From NCBI RefSeq assembly GCF_048537545.1, contig NZ_CP183218.1: a stretch of 64,000 nt of DNA. One strand, written 5' to 3'. Each line of letters starts with the position of its first letter. Position 1 is the stretch's first letter. The stretch is from Chania fonticola_B. GTDB taxonomy: Bacteria; Pseudomonadota; Gammaproteobacteria; Enterobacterales; Enterobacteriaceae. Shown one piece after another: positions 56,627-64,000 of the stretch. Position numbers and translations under genes: made by a program. The notes under the pieces were generated by a model, which saw only the letters and a program-made list of their open reading frames with translations, had not been told where the DNA came from and did no database searches.

Positions 56627-57346
56627 ATGACCACCCAAGCCGAGTACCTGAAAAACTACGATCCGCGCCTCTTCCCCTCACCGCTTGTCACCGTCGACAG
56701 CGTGCTGTTTACCGTGCACGGCGGGAAACTGTGCGTGCTGTTGGCCAAGCGCGCTAATCACCCTTTCCTCAATCAATGGGGATTGCCCGGCGGGTTTATC
56801 GATTTGCAGCGCGACACCTCAACGCAAGCGACGGCCGAACGTAAACTGAGGGAAAAAACCGGTGTGGTACCGCCCTATCTGGCGCAGTTGGCCAGTTTTT
56901 CTGGCCCGGAAAGGGATCCGCGTGGCTGGAGCCTGACCACGGTCTACTTTGCTCTGATCGCCCATGCCGATTGCCAGCCGCATATCGCCGACGTGAATGA
57001 CGTCGCCTGGGTGCCATTGGACAACCTGCAAACACAGCAGTTAGCTTTCGACCATCAAACGATCGTGGAAGCGGCACTTCAGCGGCTACGGCAAAAAACG
57101 GCTTACTCCATGCTGCCGGTCTATTGCCTGCCAGCGGAGTTCACGCTTTCCCAATTGCAGGAAGTGATTGAGATCATTTTGTCGCATACGGTGCAGCGCA
57201 AAAGCCTGATGCGGCGTTTTGACGCTTCGGAAATGTTTGAGGAAACCGGCGAGAGAGTGGCAACAGGCGCACGCAAGGCACGCCTGTACCGCAGGAAAGC
57301 GGGGGTAGATATGAGAAACTTTTCCAGAAACCTGATGGTGGAGTGA
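56627..57346 (+). CDS. nrtR: NrtR-type Nudix transcriptional regulator
   Basis: 239 residues: an N-terminal Nudix domain (about 20-155) and a C-terminal winged helix (about 160-239). In characterised NrtR proteins the Nudix domain binds ADP-ribose or NAD derivatives and no longer needs to hydrolyse them. The Nudix box here (about 56-80) keeps Arg72, Glu76 and Gly79 but has Lys at 73 and 77 where catalytic Nudix enzymes have Glu, fitting a sensor role. Divergent from prs-nadV across 192 bp with operator-like repeats. Converges on tauD with only three bases between stop codons. Confidence 0.88.
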   Translation: MTTQAEYLKNYDPRLFPSPLVTVDSVLFTVHGGKLCVLLAKRANHPFLNQWGLPGGFIDLQRDTSTQATAERKLREKTGVVPPYLAQLASFSGPERDPRGWSLTTVYFALIAHADCQPHIADVNDVAWVPLDNLQTQQLAFDHQTIVEAALQRLRQKTAYSMLPVYCLPAEFTLSQLQEVIEIILSHTVQRKSLMRRFDASEMFEETGERVATGARKARLYRRKAGVDMRNFSRNLMVE

Positions 57347-57349
57347 TCC

Positions 57350-58198
57350 TCAGGCGCGATAGAACGGCTTATCCCCCAAAATGGTCGCACGGTGCATAAT
57401 GCGCCGCTGCGGCAGGTAATCCGCATTGGCGTAATGCTGCGTCACCCGGTTATCCCAGATGGCAATATCATTGGCCTGCCAGCGCCAGCGCACCTGAAAC
57501 TCCGGCTTGGTGATATGCGCAAACAGGAAGTTCAGCAGAGCATCACTCTCCTTCGCCGCCAGATCGACAATCCGCGTAGTAAATCCTTCATTAACGAACA
57601 GCGCCTGCTTGCCGGTCACCGGATGGGTGCGGATCACCGGATGCAATAACGGTGGGTTTTTCTGCACGGCCAACTGCCAGCGCTGATGCTCTTCCTCGCT
57701 GCCACGATGTTTATATTCGGGGAACGACTTGGTGAAGTCATGCTCTGCCTGCAACCCGACCAACAACTTTTTCAGCGGTGAGGACAACGCCTCATACGCG
57801 GCAATCCCGCTGGCCCACAGCGTGTCGCCACCGGTAGTCGGCAGCTGCTTGGCGGCTAAAATCGCCCCCTGCGGCGGGTTTTCGATAAAGGTGACGTCGG
57901 TATGCCAGTTGTCGTTATCCGGCGGATTATCGTCATGGGTATCCAGCACGATGATCTCCTCCACATCGGGAGCATGCGGATACACCGGGTGAATATGCAG
58001 ATCGCCGAAACGCCCTGCCAGCTCGCGCTGTTGTAATGGCGTAATGGGCTGATCGCGCAGGAACAGCACCTGATGCTTGAGCAAAGCATGGTAAAGCTGT
58101 TCAAACTGGCCGTCGCCCAATGGCCGCGCCAGATTGACGTTTTCCACCAGCGCGCCGATATAAGGCCCCAACGGGGTAATTGCTAAACGTTCGTTCAT
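57350..58198 (-). CDS. tauD: Taurine dioxygenase
   Basis: Fe(II)/2-oxoglutarate dioxygenase that splits taurine to sulfite and aminoacetaldehyde, providing sulfur under sulfate starvation. 282 residues (E. coli 283). Iron ligands His99 and Asp101 (NWHTDV) and His255, with the 2-oxoglutarate arginine in RIMHR. Last gene of tauABCD; ATG overlaps the tauC stop (ATGA). Confidence 0.96.
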   Translation of the reverse strand: MNERLAITPLGPYIGALVENVNLARPLGDGQFEQLYHALLKHQVLFLRDQPITPLQQRELAGRFGDLHIHPVYPHAPDVEEIIVLDTHDDNPPDNDNWHTDVTFIENPPQGAILAAKQLPTTGGDTLWASGIAAYEALSSPLKKLLVGLQAEHDFTKSFPEYKHRGSEEEHQRWQLAVQKNPPLLHPVIRTHPVTGKQALFVNEGFTTRIVDLAAKESDALLNFLFAHITKPEFQVRWRWQANDIAIWDNRVTQHYANADYLPQRRIMHRATILGDKPFYRA

Positions 58199-59028
58199 TG
58201 CTGTACTCCATGCCAGGGGGTCAAACGGCGCTGTAAGGCACGCAGCCCCAGCTCCAGACCAAATGCAATTATCGCAATCACGCTGATACCGGCGATGACC
58301 ACGTCGGTCGCCAAAAACTCACCGGCGGACTGCACCATAAATCCCAGACCGCGCGTGGCAGCAATCAGTTCAGCGGCCACCAGCGTAGACCAGCCGACGC
58401 CCAGGCCAATACGGATGCCGGTCAGAATTTCCGGAAGCGCGCTGGGCAACACCACAAAGCGCAGCAGTTGCCAGCGGTTGGCCCCCAAAGCTTGTGCAGC
58501 ACGAATGCGCACCTGCGCTACGCTGCGTACACCTGCCACGGTCGAAAGCGTCACCGGGGCAAAAATCGCCAGGTAGATCAGCAGGATTTTCGAGGTTTCA
58601 CCGATGCCAAACCAGATCACCATCAGCGGCAGATAGGCCAGCGGCGGCACCGGACGATAAATTTCAATCAGGGGATCAAGCAGGCCGCGCACGGTCTCAC
58701 TCAGCCCCATCGCAATGCCCACCGGGACGCCGATGACCACAGCAGCCAGTAATGCCACCAGGATCCGTCCAAGACTCGCGGCCAGGTGTTGCCATAGCGT
58801 GGCATCCATAAAGCCTTGTGGGCTGGCAATGACCACCAACTGATGCAATACCTGCTGCGGTGCGGGCAGAAATAACGGGCTGATCAGCTGCAAGGTAGTT
58901 ACTGCCCACCAAACCGCCAACACCACCAGCAAGGTTGCCGTGCTCAGCTTGAGGCTGCGCGGCAGCGTGAAACGAGATTGGCGCACCGCTGTCGGTACTG
59001 CGGCTTTAAGAACAGAATGCAGGCTCAT
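58195..59028 (-). CDS. tauC: Taurine ABC transporter permease TauC
   Basis: Inner-membrane permease of the taurine importer. 277 residues with about six transmembrane helices after a charged N-terminus. The EAA loop for contact with TauB is visible in AAQALGANRWQLLRFVVLPS. Overlaps tauB and tauD by four bases at each end. Confidence 0.95.
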   Translation of the reverse strand: MSLHSVLKAAVPTAVRQSRFTLPRSLKLSTATLLVVLAVWWAVTTLQLISPLFLPAPQQVLHQLVVIASPQGFMDATLWQHLAASLGRILVALLAAVVIGVPVGIAMGLSETVRGLLDPLIEIYRPVPPLAYLPLMVIWFGIGETSKILLIYLAIFAPVTLSTVAGVRSVAQVRIRAAQALGANRWQLLRFVVLPSALPEILTGIRIGLGVGWSTLVAAELIAATRGLGFMVQSAGEFLATDVVIAGISVIAIIAFGLELGLRALQRRLTPWHGVQQ

Positions 59029-59792
59029 AGCAAGGCCTCGCGCTGTTGGAACACCCGGCCCAGCACGTATTCACGCAGGGCGATAAACTCAGGATCGGAC
59101 TTGATGGCGCGGCAAGCCTCTCCGGCGGCATAGCGCTGGCCAAAATTCAGCGATAAACGCTCCACCACCTGCCCAGGACCAGGAGAAAGCAGTAACAACT
59201 CGCTGGCCAGGAATACCGCTTCTTCGATGTCATGGGTGATCAACAGCACCTGCTTGCCGGTATCACGCCAAATATTTAACAGCAGTTCCTGCATCTGTTC
59301 GCGAGTGAATGCGTCCAGTGCCCCGAAAGGCTCATCCAGCAGCAACAGCCGAGGGTCGGCAGCCAAGGCGCGGGCAATGCCCACCCGCTGACGCATCCCA
59401 CCGGACAGTTGCCAGATGAAGTGTTGTTCATAGCCGGTCAGCCCAACGCGTTGCAACATCTGCTGCGCTACCTTGCGACGTTGTGGCTTGGCCACACCGG
59501 CCAGTTGCAAGCCAAACTCCACGTTATCCACCACGTTGCGCCACGGCAGTAAGCCTTCGTGCTGGAAGACCACGCCCCGCTCGGCACCTGGGCCTTTGAT
59601 GGGGACATCATCCAGCGTAATGCTGCCTGCCGTTGGCTCAATAAACCCGGCGATCAAATTCAGCAGCGTGGTCTTGCCGCAGCCAGAAGGCCCTAACACC
59701 ACCACCAGTTGCCCTCTGGCTATCTGGAAAGATACATCGCGCAGCGCCGCACGCCCCTGATAATCGGCCGAAAGATGGTTAACGTTTAGCAT
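59025..59792 (-). CDS. tauB: Taurine ABC transporter ATPase TauB
   Basis: ATP-hydrolysing subunit of the taurine importer. 255 residues. Walker A GPSGCGKT (34-41), signature LSGGMRQR, Walker B LLLLDEPFGALD and switch His in LLITHD. The start at 59792 follows family length; the upstream 15 residues are unsupported. Confidence 0.96.
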   Translation of the reverse strand: MLNVNHLSADYQGRAALRDVSFQIARGQLVVVLGPSGCGKTTLLNLIAGFIEPTAGSITLDDVPIKGPGAERGVVFQHEGLLPWRNVVDNVEFGLQLAGVAKPQRRKVAQQMLQRVGLTGYEQHFIWQLSGGMRQRVGIARALAADPRLLLLDEPFGALDAFTREQMQELLLNIWRDTGKQVLLITHDIEEAVFLASELLLLSPGPGQVVERLSLNFGQRYAAGEACRAIKSDPEFIALREYVLGRVFQQREALL

Positions 59793-59802
59793 GGCGGACC
59801 CC

Positions 59803-60798
59803 TTACGACTGCGGCGCAGCCTGCAGTTGTTTGACAAAACGGTCGGTCACATAGGCGCTGTAATCACTGTCCACCTGCGGGATCTTGCCTTGTTGCTTAA
59901 GGAACTCGGCGGTATCGCGAATAGCTTTATCTACCGGCTGGCCCAGTTGAGTGATCTGATCGGCGACCGGCAGGTAACGGTTACCCTTCACCAGTTCCGG
60001 TACCTGCTCTGCCGGCACTCCACTCAGGCGAGCTAGCGTACTCAGGTTACTTGGGTCTTTCAGCCACTGCTCCGGCTGTGCCAGGTAGGCCTTCTGTGCT
60101 TGCAGGGCGCTGGCAGCAAACGCGGTGACGACCTCAGGATGCTGCTTGGCAAAGTCTTTACGCACTACCCACACGTCCAGCGTTGGTGAGCCCCACTGGC
60201 CAACCTGCTCGGAATCGGTCAGCACCTTGCCTTGTTTCGCGAGTTCATTGACCACCGGAGCCCATACGTAAGCCCCGTCGATATCCCCACGCTGCCAGGC
60301 CGCCGCAATGGCTGGCGGTTGCAGGTTGAGAATTTGCACCTGGTCAGGTTTGATGCCCCAGTGTTTCAGGGAGGCCAGCAGGCTGTAGTGAGTGGTGGAA
60401 ATGAACGGTACCGCAATGCGCTTACCGATCAGATCCTGGGGAGATTTAATGTCCTTTTTCACCACCAGCGCTTCGGAACTACCCAACTGCGAGGCGATCA
60501 GGAACACTTCGATAGGGAGCTTCTGGCTGGCGGCCACGGCCAGTGGGCTGGAGCCGATATTGCCAATCTGCACGTCGCCAGAGGCCAGCGCACGCAACAC
60601 GCTGGAGCCGCTGTCGAACTTGCGCCAGTCAACGGTCGCGCCAGACTGTTTGGCAAAGCTGTTTTCCGCCTGCGCCACCTTGGCGGGTTCGGCGGAGGTC
60701 TGGTACGCCACGGTGACGTCCACTGCCTGAGCACTGGCCGCACCGAGCGATAAAGCCAACAATACTGCACTGCGTAATGAGAAAAGTTTGCTCGCCAT
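59803..60798 (-). CDS. tauA: Taurine ABC transporter substrate-binding protein TauA
   Basis: Periplasmic taurine-binding protein. 331 residues with a signal peptide MASKLFSLRSAVLLALSLGA cleaved near AQA-VDV. Binding residues are in YQTSAEPAKVAQAE, and LGSSEALVVKK is typical of the aliphatic sulfonate family. First gene of the tau operon. An AT-rich upstream region suits Cbl/CysB-type activation. Confidence 0.95.
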   Translation of the reverse strand: MASKLFSLRSAVLLALSLGAASAQAVDVTVAYQTSAEPAKVAQAENSFAKQSGATVDWRKFDSGSSVLRALASGDVQIGNIGSSPLAVAASQKLPIEVFLIASQLGSSEALVVKKDIKSPQDLIGKRIAVPFISTTHYSLLASLKHWGIKPDQVQILNLQPPAIAAAWQRGDIDGAYVWAPVVNELAKQGKVLTDSEQVGQWGSPTLDVWVVRKDFAKQHPEVVTAFAASALQAQKAYLAQPEQWLKDPSNLSTLARLSGVPAEQVPELVKGNRYLPVADQITQLGQPVDKAIRDTAEFLKQQGKIPQVDSDYSAYVTDRFVKQLQAAPQS

Positions 60799-60860
60799 GA
60801 TCCGCTCCGTTGATAAAATTCTGTGCTGTGACCAACAGTTTTATCTGAGCGACGCTCGGC

Positions 60861-60889
60861 AATAAAAGAATAAAAAAATCTTCTTTATT
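60861..60889 (-). promoter_or_regulatory. AT-rich inverted repeat upstream of tauA
   Basis: AATAAAAGAA and TTCTTTATT flank an A/T core about 62-90 bp upstream of tauA. A site for the LysR-type activator Cbl (or CysB) is plausible, by analogy with E. coli tau. The match is not diagnostic. Confidence 0.4.
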
Positions 60890-60891
60890 AC

Positions 60892-62019
60892 TTATGGCGA
60901 TATCAATTTCACCCACTCTCCCCCGGCACGGCTACTGCGCTGGGCGGCATCAATAAACGCCATCCCTTGCACGCCGGTTTCAATCCCTGGTAACAACGGT
61001 GCCGCCGAAGGGCCATCACGCAAACACCGGGCCGCTTCACGGTAAATCTGGCCAAACCCTTCTAAATAGCCTTCAGGATGCCCTGCGGGTACGCGGGCCA
61101 ACAGGCGGTTTTCTGCATGCTGAAATGCCGAAGCACGGGTGATGCAATAGGCGGGTGCGTCAAAAGGCCTTATCCACAGCTGGTTCGGGTTTTCCTGGCA
61201 AAACTCGAGGCTGCCCTCACTGCCGTAAACTCGCAACTTCAGCCCATTCTCATGACCACAGGCCACCTGGCTGGCCCAGAGCCGACCTTTGGCACCGTTG
61301 GCATAACGCATCTGCACCCGCACATCATCGTCCAGCTTGCGCCCGGCGATGAATGACGTCAGCTCCGCGCTGATCGCCTCAGGCAACATGCCGCTGACAA
61401 ACTCAGCCAACTGCCAGGCGTGGGTACCTACGTCACCAATGCAGCCGGATCCGGCTTTTTCCGGCTGCGCACGCCAACCGGCCTGCTTGTTGTCGGTCAG
61501 CTCCAGCGGTTTCGCCAGCCACTGTTGCAGATATTCCACCTCGACGAAGCGGATCTCGCCCAACTCCCCCGCCAACACGCGGCTACGTGCCTCACGCACC
61601 AGCGGGTAGGCGCTGTAGTTATGGGTCAGGATCAGTTGTCTGCCGCTTTGGCGCACCGTTCGTGCCAGTTGCAGAGCCTCGGAGTAAGAGGTGCATAGGG
61701 GCTTATCGCAGATCACATCAATCCCGGCGTTGAGAAAAGCGCTGGCGACTGGAGCGTGCAAATGATTCGGGGTCACGATCGCGACAACATCAATCCCATC
61801 CTCTCGTGCCGCTTCTGCCTGCGCCATCTGGTTAAAATCGGCATAGCAGCGATCCGGTTGCAGATGCAATAATGCCCCGGTGCGCAGACAATTTTGCCTA
61901 TCGGAGGAGAAAGCCCCGGCGACCAGCTCAAACTCATCATCCATCCGCGCCGCCAACCGATGCACCGCGCCAATAAACGCGCCTTCACCGCCACCTACCA
62001 TTCCCAGCTTTAATCTCAT
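60892..62019 (-). CDS. Gfo/Idh/MocA family oxidoreductase
   Basis: NAD(P)-dependent sugar or polyol dehydrogenase family; substrate not known. 375 residues. N-terminal Rossmann domain with GMVGGGEGAF (6-15), the family EKP motif as CDKP (Lys106), and a C-terminal alpha/beta domain with GDVGTHAWQ carrying the conserved histidine. Start overlaps the next upstream gene (ATGA). Linked to an isomerase and another Gfo/Idh enzyme, suggesting catabolism of an unusual sugar or inositol-type compound. Confidence 0.88.
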   Translation of the reverse strand: MRLKLGMVGGGEGAFIGAVHRLAARMDDEFELVAGAFSSDRQNCLRTGALLHLQPDRCYADFNQMAQAEAAREDGIDVVAIVTPNHLHAPVASAFLNAGIDVICDKPLCTSYSEALQLARTVRQSGRQLILTHNYSAYPLVREARSRVLAGELGEIRFVEVEYLQQWLAKPLELTDNKQAGWRAQPEKAGSGCIGDVGTHAWQLAEFVSGMLPEAISAELTSFIAGRKLDDDVRVQMRYANGAKGRLWASQVACGHENGLKLRVYGSEGSLEFCQENPNQLWIRPFDAPAYCITRASAFQHAENRLLARVPAGHPEGYLEGFGQIYREAARCLRDGPSAAPLLPGIETGVQGMAFIDAAQRSSRAGGEWVKLISP

Positions 62020-63080
62020 GATGCATCCTCCACGCCCAGCATGGCTCTGACTCGCGCCCGGTCAGTATCCACCGCTGCAAAATCATCAAAGGCCCGTTCC
62101 GCTACCGGAATAATATGGCGGGCGATAAAGGCGGCACCTTCTCGTGCTCCGGCCTCCGGCGACTTAAGGCAGCACTCCCATTCCAACGTAGCGACTCCAG
62201 GGAAGCCGTACTGCGTCAGCTTGCTGAAAATGGCCGGGAAGTCGATCTGCCCGTCCCCCAGAGAACGGAAGCGCCCAGGTCTTTCCAACCATGGCTGGTA
62301 ACCCCCATACACGCCACTGCGGGCGCTGGGGCGGTACTCGGCATCTTTGACGTGAAACGCGCGGATACGTGGGTGATAACAATCGATAAAGCCGAGATAG
62401 TCCATCTGCTGCAAATGCAGATGGCTCGGATCATAGAGAATATGGCAGCGGGGATGATTGCCGACCTTGGCCAGAAAGCGTTCAAAGGTCACGCCGTCAT
62501 GTAAATCCTCCCCCGGATGCAGCTCATAGCACACATCTACACCAGCCCGATCGAAGGCGTCCAGGATCGGCAGCCAGCGCTTGGCCAACTGTTCGAAGGC
62601 CTCTTCCAGCAGTAACGCATTATGCGGTGGCCATGGATAGAAATAGGGCCACGCCAGCGCCCCAGAGAAGGTTGCATGGGCAGTTAGCCCCAAGCGCTGA
62701 GATGCCTGAGCCGCCATCAGCAGTTGCTCCGTTGCCCAGGCCTGCCGCAGCTGTGGTTTACCCCGCGCTTCTGGCGGGGCAAAACCGTCAAAGGCCAGAT
62801 CGTAGGCTGGATGGACGGCGACCAGTTGCCCTTGCAAATGCGTCGACAGCTCGCTGATGCGAATACCGTGCCGCCCAAGCCGGGCGACGATCTCATCGCA
62901 ATAATCCTGGCTACGCGCCGCCAGCGCCAAATCGAAAATGGCTGGCTCCAACGTGGGGATCTGGATATTGGTGAAGCCCAGCCCGGCAGCCCACTCCGCC
63001 AAGCCATCCAGCGTATTAAACGGGGCCTGCTCGGCGATAAACTGCGCCAGAAACAGCCCTGGCCCCTGCATCGTCTTCAT
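62016..63080 (-). CDS. Sugar phosphate isomerase/epimerase (AP endonuclease 2-type TIM barrel)
   Basis: 354-residue TIM barrel of the xylose isomerase-like family (IolE/IolI relatives). Metal-site segments are visible: CYELHPGEDL, HILYDPSHL, IRAFHVKDAEY and TLEWECC. Substrate unknown. Overlaps both Gfo/Idh genes by four bases, so all three are probably translated together. Confidence 0.87.
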   Translation of the reverse strand: MKTMQGPGLFLAQFIAEQAPFNTLDGLAEWAAGLGFTNIQIPTLEPAIFDLALAARSQDYCDEIVARLGRHGIRISELSTHLQGQLVAVHPAYDLAFDGFAPPEARGKPQLRQAWATEQLLMAAQASQRLGLTAHATFSGALAWPYFYPWPPHNALLLEEAFEQLAKRWLPILDAFDRAGVDVCYELHPGEDLHDGVTFERFLAKVGNHPRCHILYDPSHLHLQQMDYLGFIDCYHPRIRAFHVKDAEYRPSARSGVYGGYQPWLERPGRFRSLGDGQIDFPAIFSKLTQYGFPGVATLEWECCLKSPEAGAREGAAFIARHIIPVAERAFDDFAAVDTDRARVRAMLGVEDAS

Positions 63081-64000
63081 GCTTCTCTCCCTAATATCAC
63101 CGTACGTTGGCTGCGAACCGCTTCGTCCGCCGCCAGCACCACCCGTAAGCTGTTCAATGCATCCTGAAGATGCTGATCGAGATCCAGGCCCTCACGAATT
63201 GCCCGTAAAAAGTAACGCTGTTCACTCAGGCAGAGCGCCAAATGATCTGGCTCATCCTGGCAGTCGATCCAGCGATCCGGCTGCTTAAAGCGGTTCTCAT
63301 CGTCTAATTCGGCGTAATGCAGCCGCAATGATTCGGTTTTGGTATGCCCCCCCACATCGTCAGAAGCCCTTTCCTGATGACGGGCTACGATCGAAACCGC
63401 GCCACGCGGCCCAATGACGTCTTTCACAAAGTAGGCCGTTTCACTGACCATCGGCCCCCAGCCAGCTTCGTACCAACCGACCGAGCCATCGGCAAAACGC
63501 ACCTGTAGCTGGCCGTAGTTATACATCCCCTGCGGCAGGTCATCGCTCAGCCGGGCGCCGATAGCGCTCACGCTGATCGGTTCGGCCTGGGCCATCTGGC
63601 ACATCACGTCCAGATAATGTACGCCGCAATCGACAATTGGCGACAGTGACTGCATCAGGTTGCGATGCACATTCCACATCTGCCCGTGGCTTTGCTGGTT
63701 GAGGTTCATCCGCATCACCAAGGGCTTACCCAAACCCCTAGCGAGCTCCACAAACTGCTGCCAGGAGGGGTGATGGCGCAGGATATAGCCCACCACCACC
63801 TGTCGTTGTGCCTGATGAGCAGCAGCAATCACCCTTTCGGCCCCTGCTACCGTGGTGGCGAGCGGCTTTTCGATAAACAGATGACATCCCGCCGCCAGCG
63901 CCACCAAGGCGTAGGCTTCGTGGGTGTCCGGATAAGTGGTCAGGCACACGGCATCAGGCCGGGTTTGCGCCAGCGCCAACTCAAAGTCACTAAAAGTGGG
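63077..64000 (-). CDS. Gfo/Idh/MocA family oxidoreductase, 5' end off window
   Basis: Visible 307 residues from PTFSDFELAL onward, missing the first Rossmann strands, which lie beyond the right edge. Has the EKP motif (LFIEKPLATT) and GVHYLDVMCQM with the conserved His/Asp. Substrate unknown. First visible gene of the cluster running toward tau; further upstream genes may belong to it. Confidence 0.87.
   Translation of the reverse strand, partial: PTFSDFELALAQTRPDAVCLTTYPDTHEAYALVALAAGCHLFIEKPLATTVAGAERVIAAAHQAQRQVVVGYILRHHPSWQQFVELARGLGKPLVMRMNLNQQSHGQMWNVHRNLMQSLSPIVDCGVHYLDVMCQMAQAEPISVSAIGARLSDDLPQGMYNYGQLQVRFADGSVGWYEAGWGPMVSETAYFVKDVIGPRGAVSIVARHQERASDDVGGHTKTESLRLHYAELDDENRFKQPDRWIDCQDEPDHLALCLSEQRYFLRAIREGLDLDQHLQDALNSLRVVLAADEAVRSQRTVILGREA

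Overview
The window is core chromosome of an enterobacterium (Enterobacterales). Protein sequences and gene order suggest a Serratia-like member of the Yersiniaceae, but the genus is inferred from remembered sequences and no search was run. Most genes are vertically inherited housekeeping genes with close E. coli counterparts. Accessory content is concentrated at the right end.

Layout, left to right. (1) 1-9480 is central carbon and methionine metabolism: the 3' part of iclR, then gntK-edd (gluconate kinase and the Entner-Doudoroff dehydratase) behind CRP-like and GntR-like sites. Convergent to these is the glyoxylate-bypass operon aceB-aceA-aceK, with a recognisable IclR operator and a distal Cra-like site. 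metA follows, with tandem MetJ boxes. (2) 9550-15400 is a complete rRNA operon on the minus strand: P1/P2 promoters, 16S, tRNA-Glu(TTC), 23S, 5S, tRNA-Thr(GGT), a second 5S and a terminator. (3) 15560-24700 is yrdA, aroE-tsaC-yrdD-smg-dprA, def-fmt-rsmB-trkA and mscL, covering shikimate synthesis, tRNA and initiator-Met modification, peptide deformylation, K+ uptake and osmotic safety. (4) 24700-25420 is arfA (ribosome rescue, with a large hairpin inside its 3' coding end) and zntR. (5) 25570-45110 is the ribosomal supercluster on the minus strand: alpha, spc, S10 and str operons with recognisable promoters and leaders, and bfr-bfd between S10 and tufA. (6) 45130-54035 is tusBCD, yheO, fkpA, slyX, slyD, yheV, kefB, kefG and the ABC-F gene yheS, in the E. 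coli order.

(7) 54073-64000 departs from the E. coli order. It holds an NrtR-type Nudix regulator facing a PRPP-synthetase-like gene and nadV, which together form a nicotinamide salvage route to NAD. Next come tauABCD for taurine uptake and desulfonation, and a translationally coupled trio of two Gfo/Idh/MocA dehydrogenases around a TIM-barrel sugar isomerase/epimerase. The last gene runs off the window.

Three results stand out. The rRNA operon joins metA (beside rrnE in E. coli) to yrdA (beside rrnD), which is the junction expected from an rrnD/rrnE inversion. The prs-nadV/nrtR intergenic region carries three copies of a putative operator, two of them forming a symmetric pair over a -10 element. 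arfA retains the in-gene hairpin associated with its truncation-dependent regulation. No CRISPR array, prophage, insertion sequence or clearly new defence system was seen.
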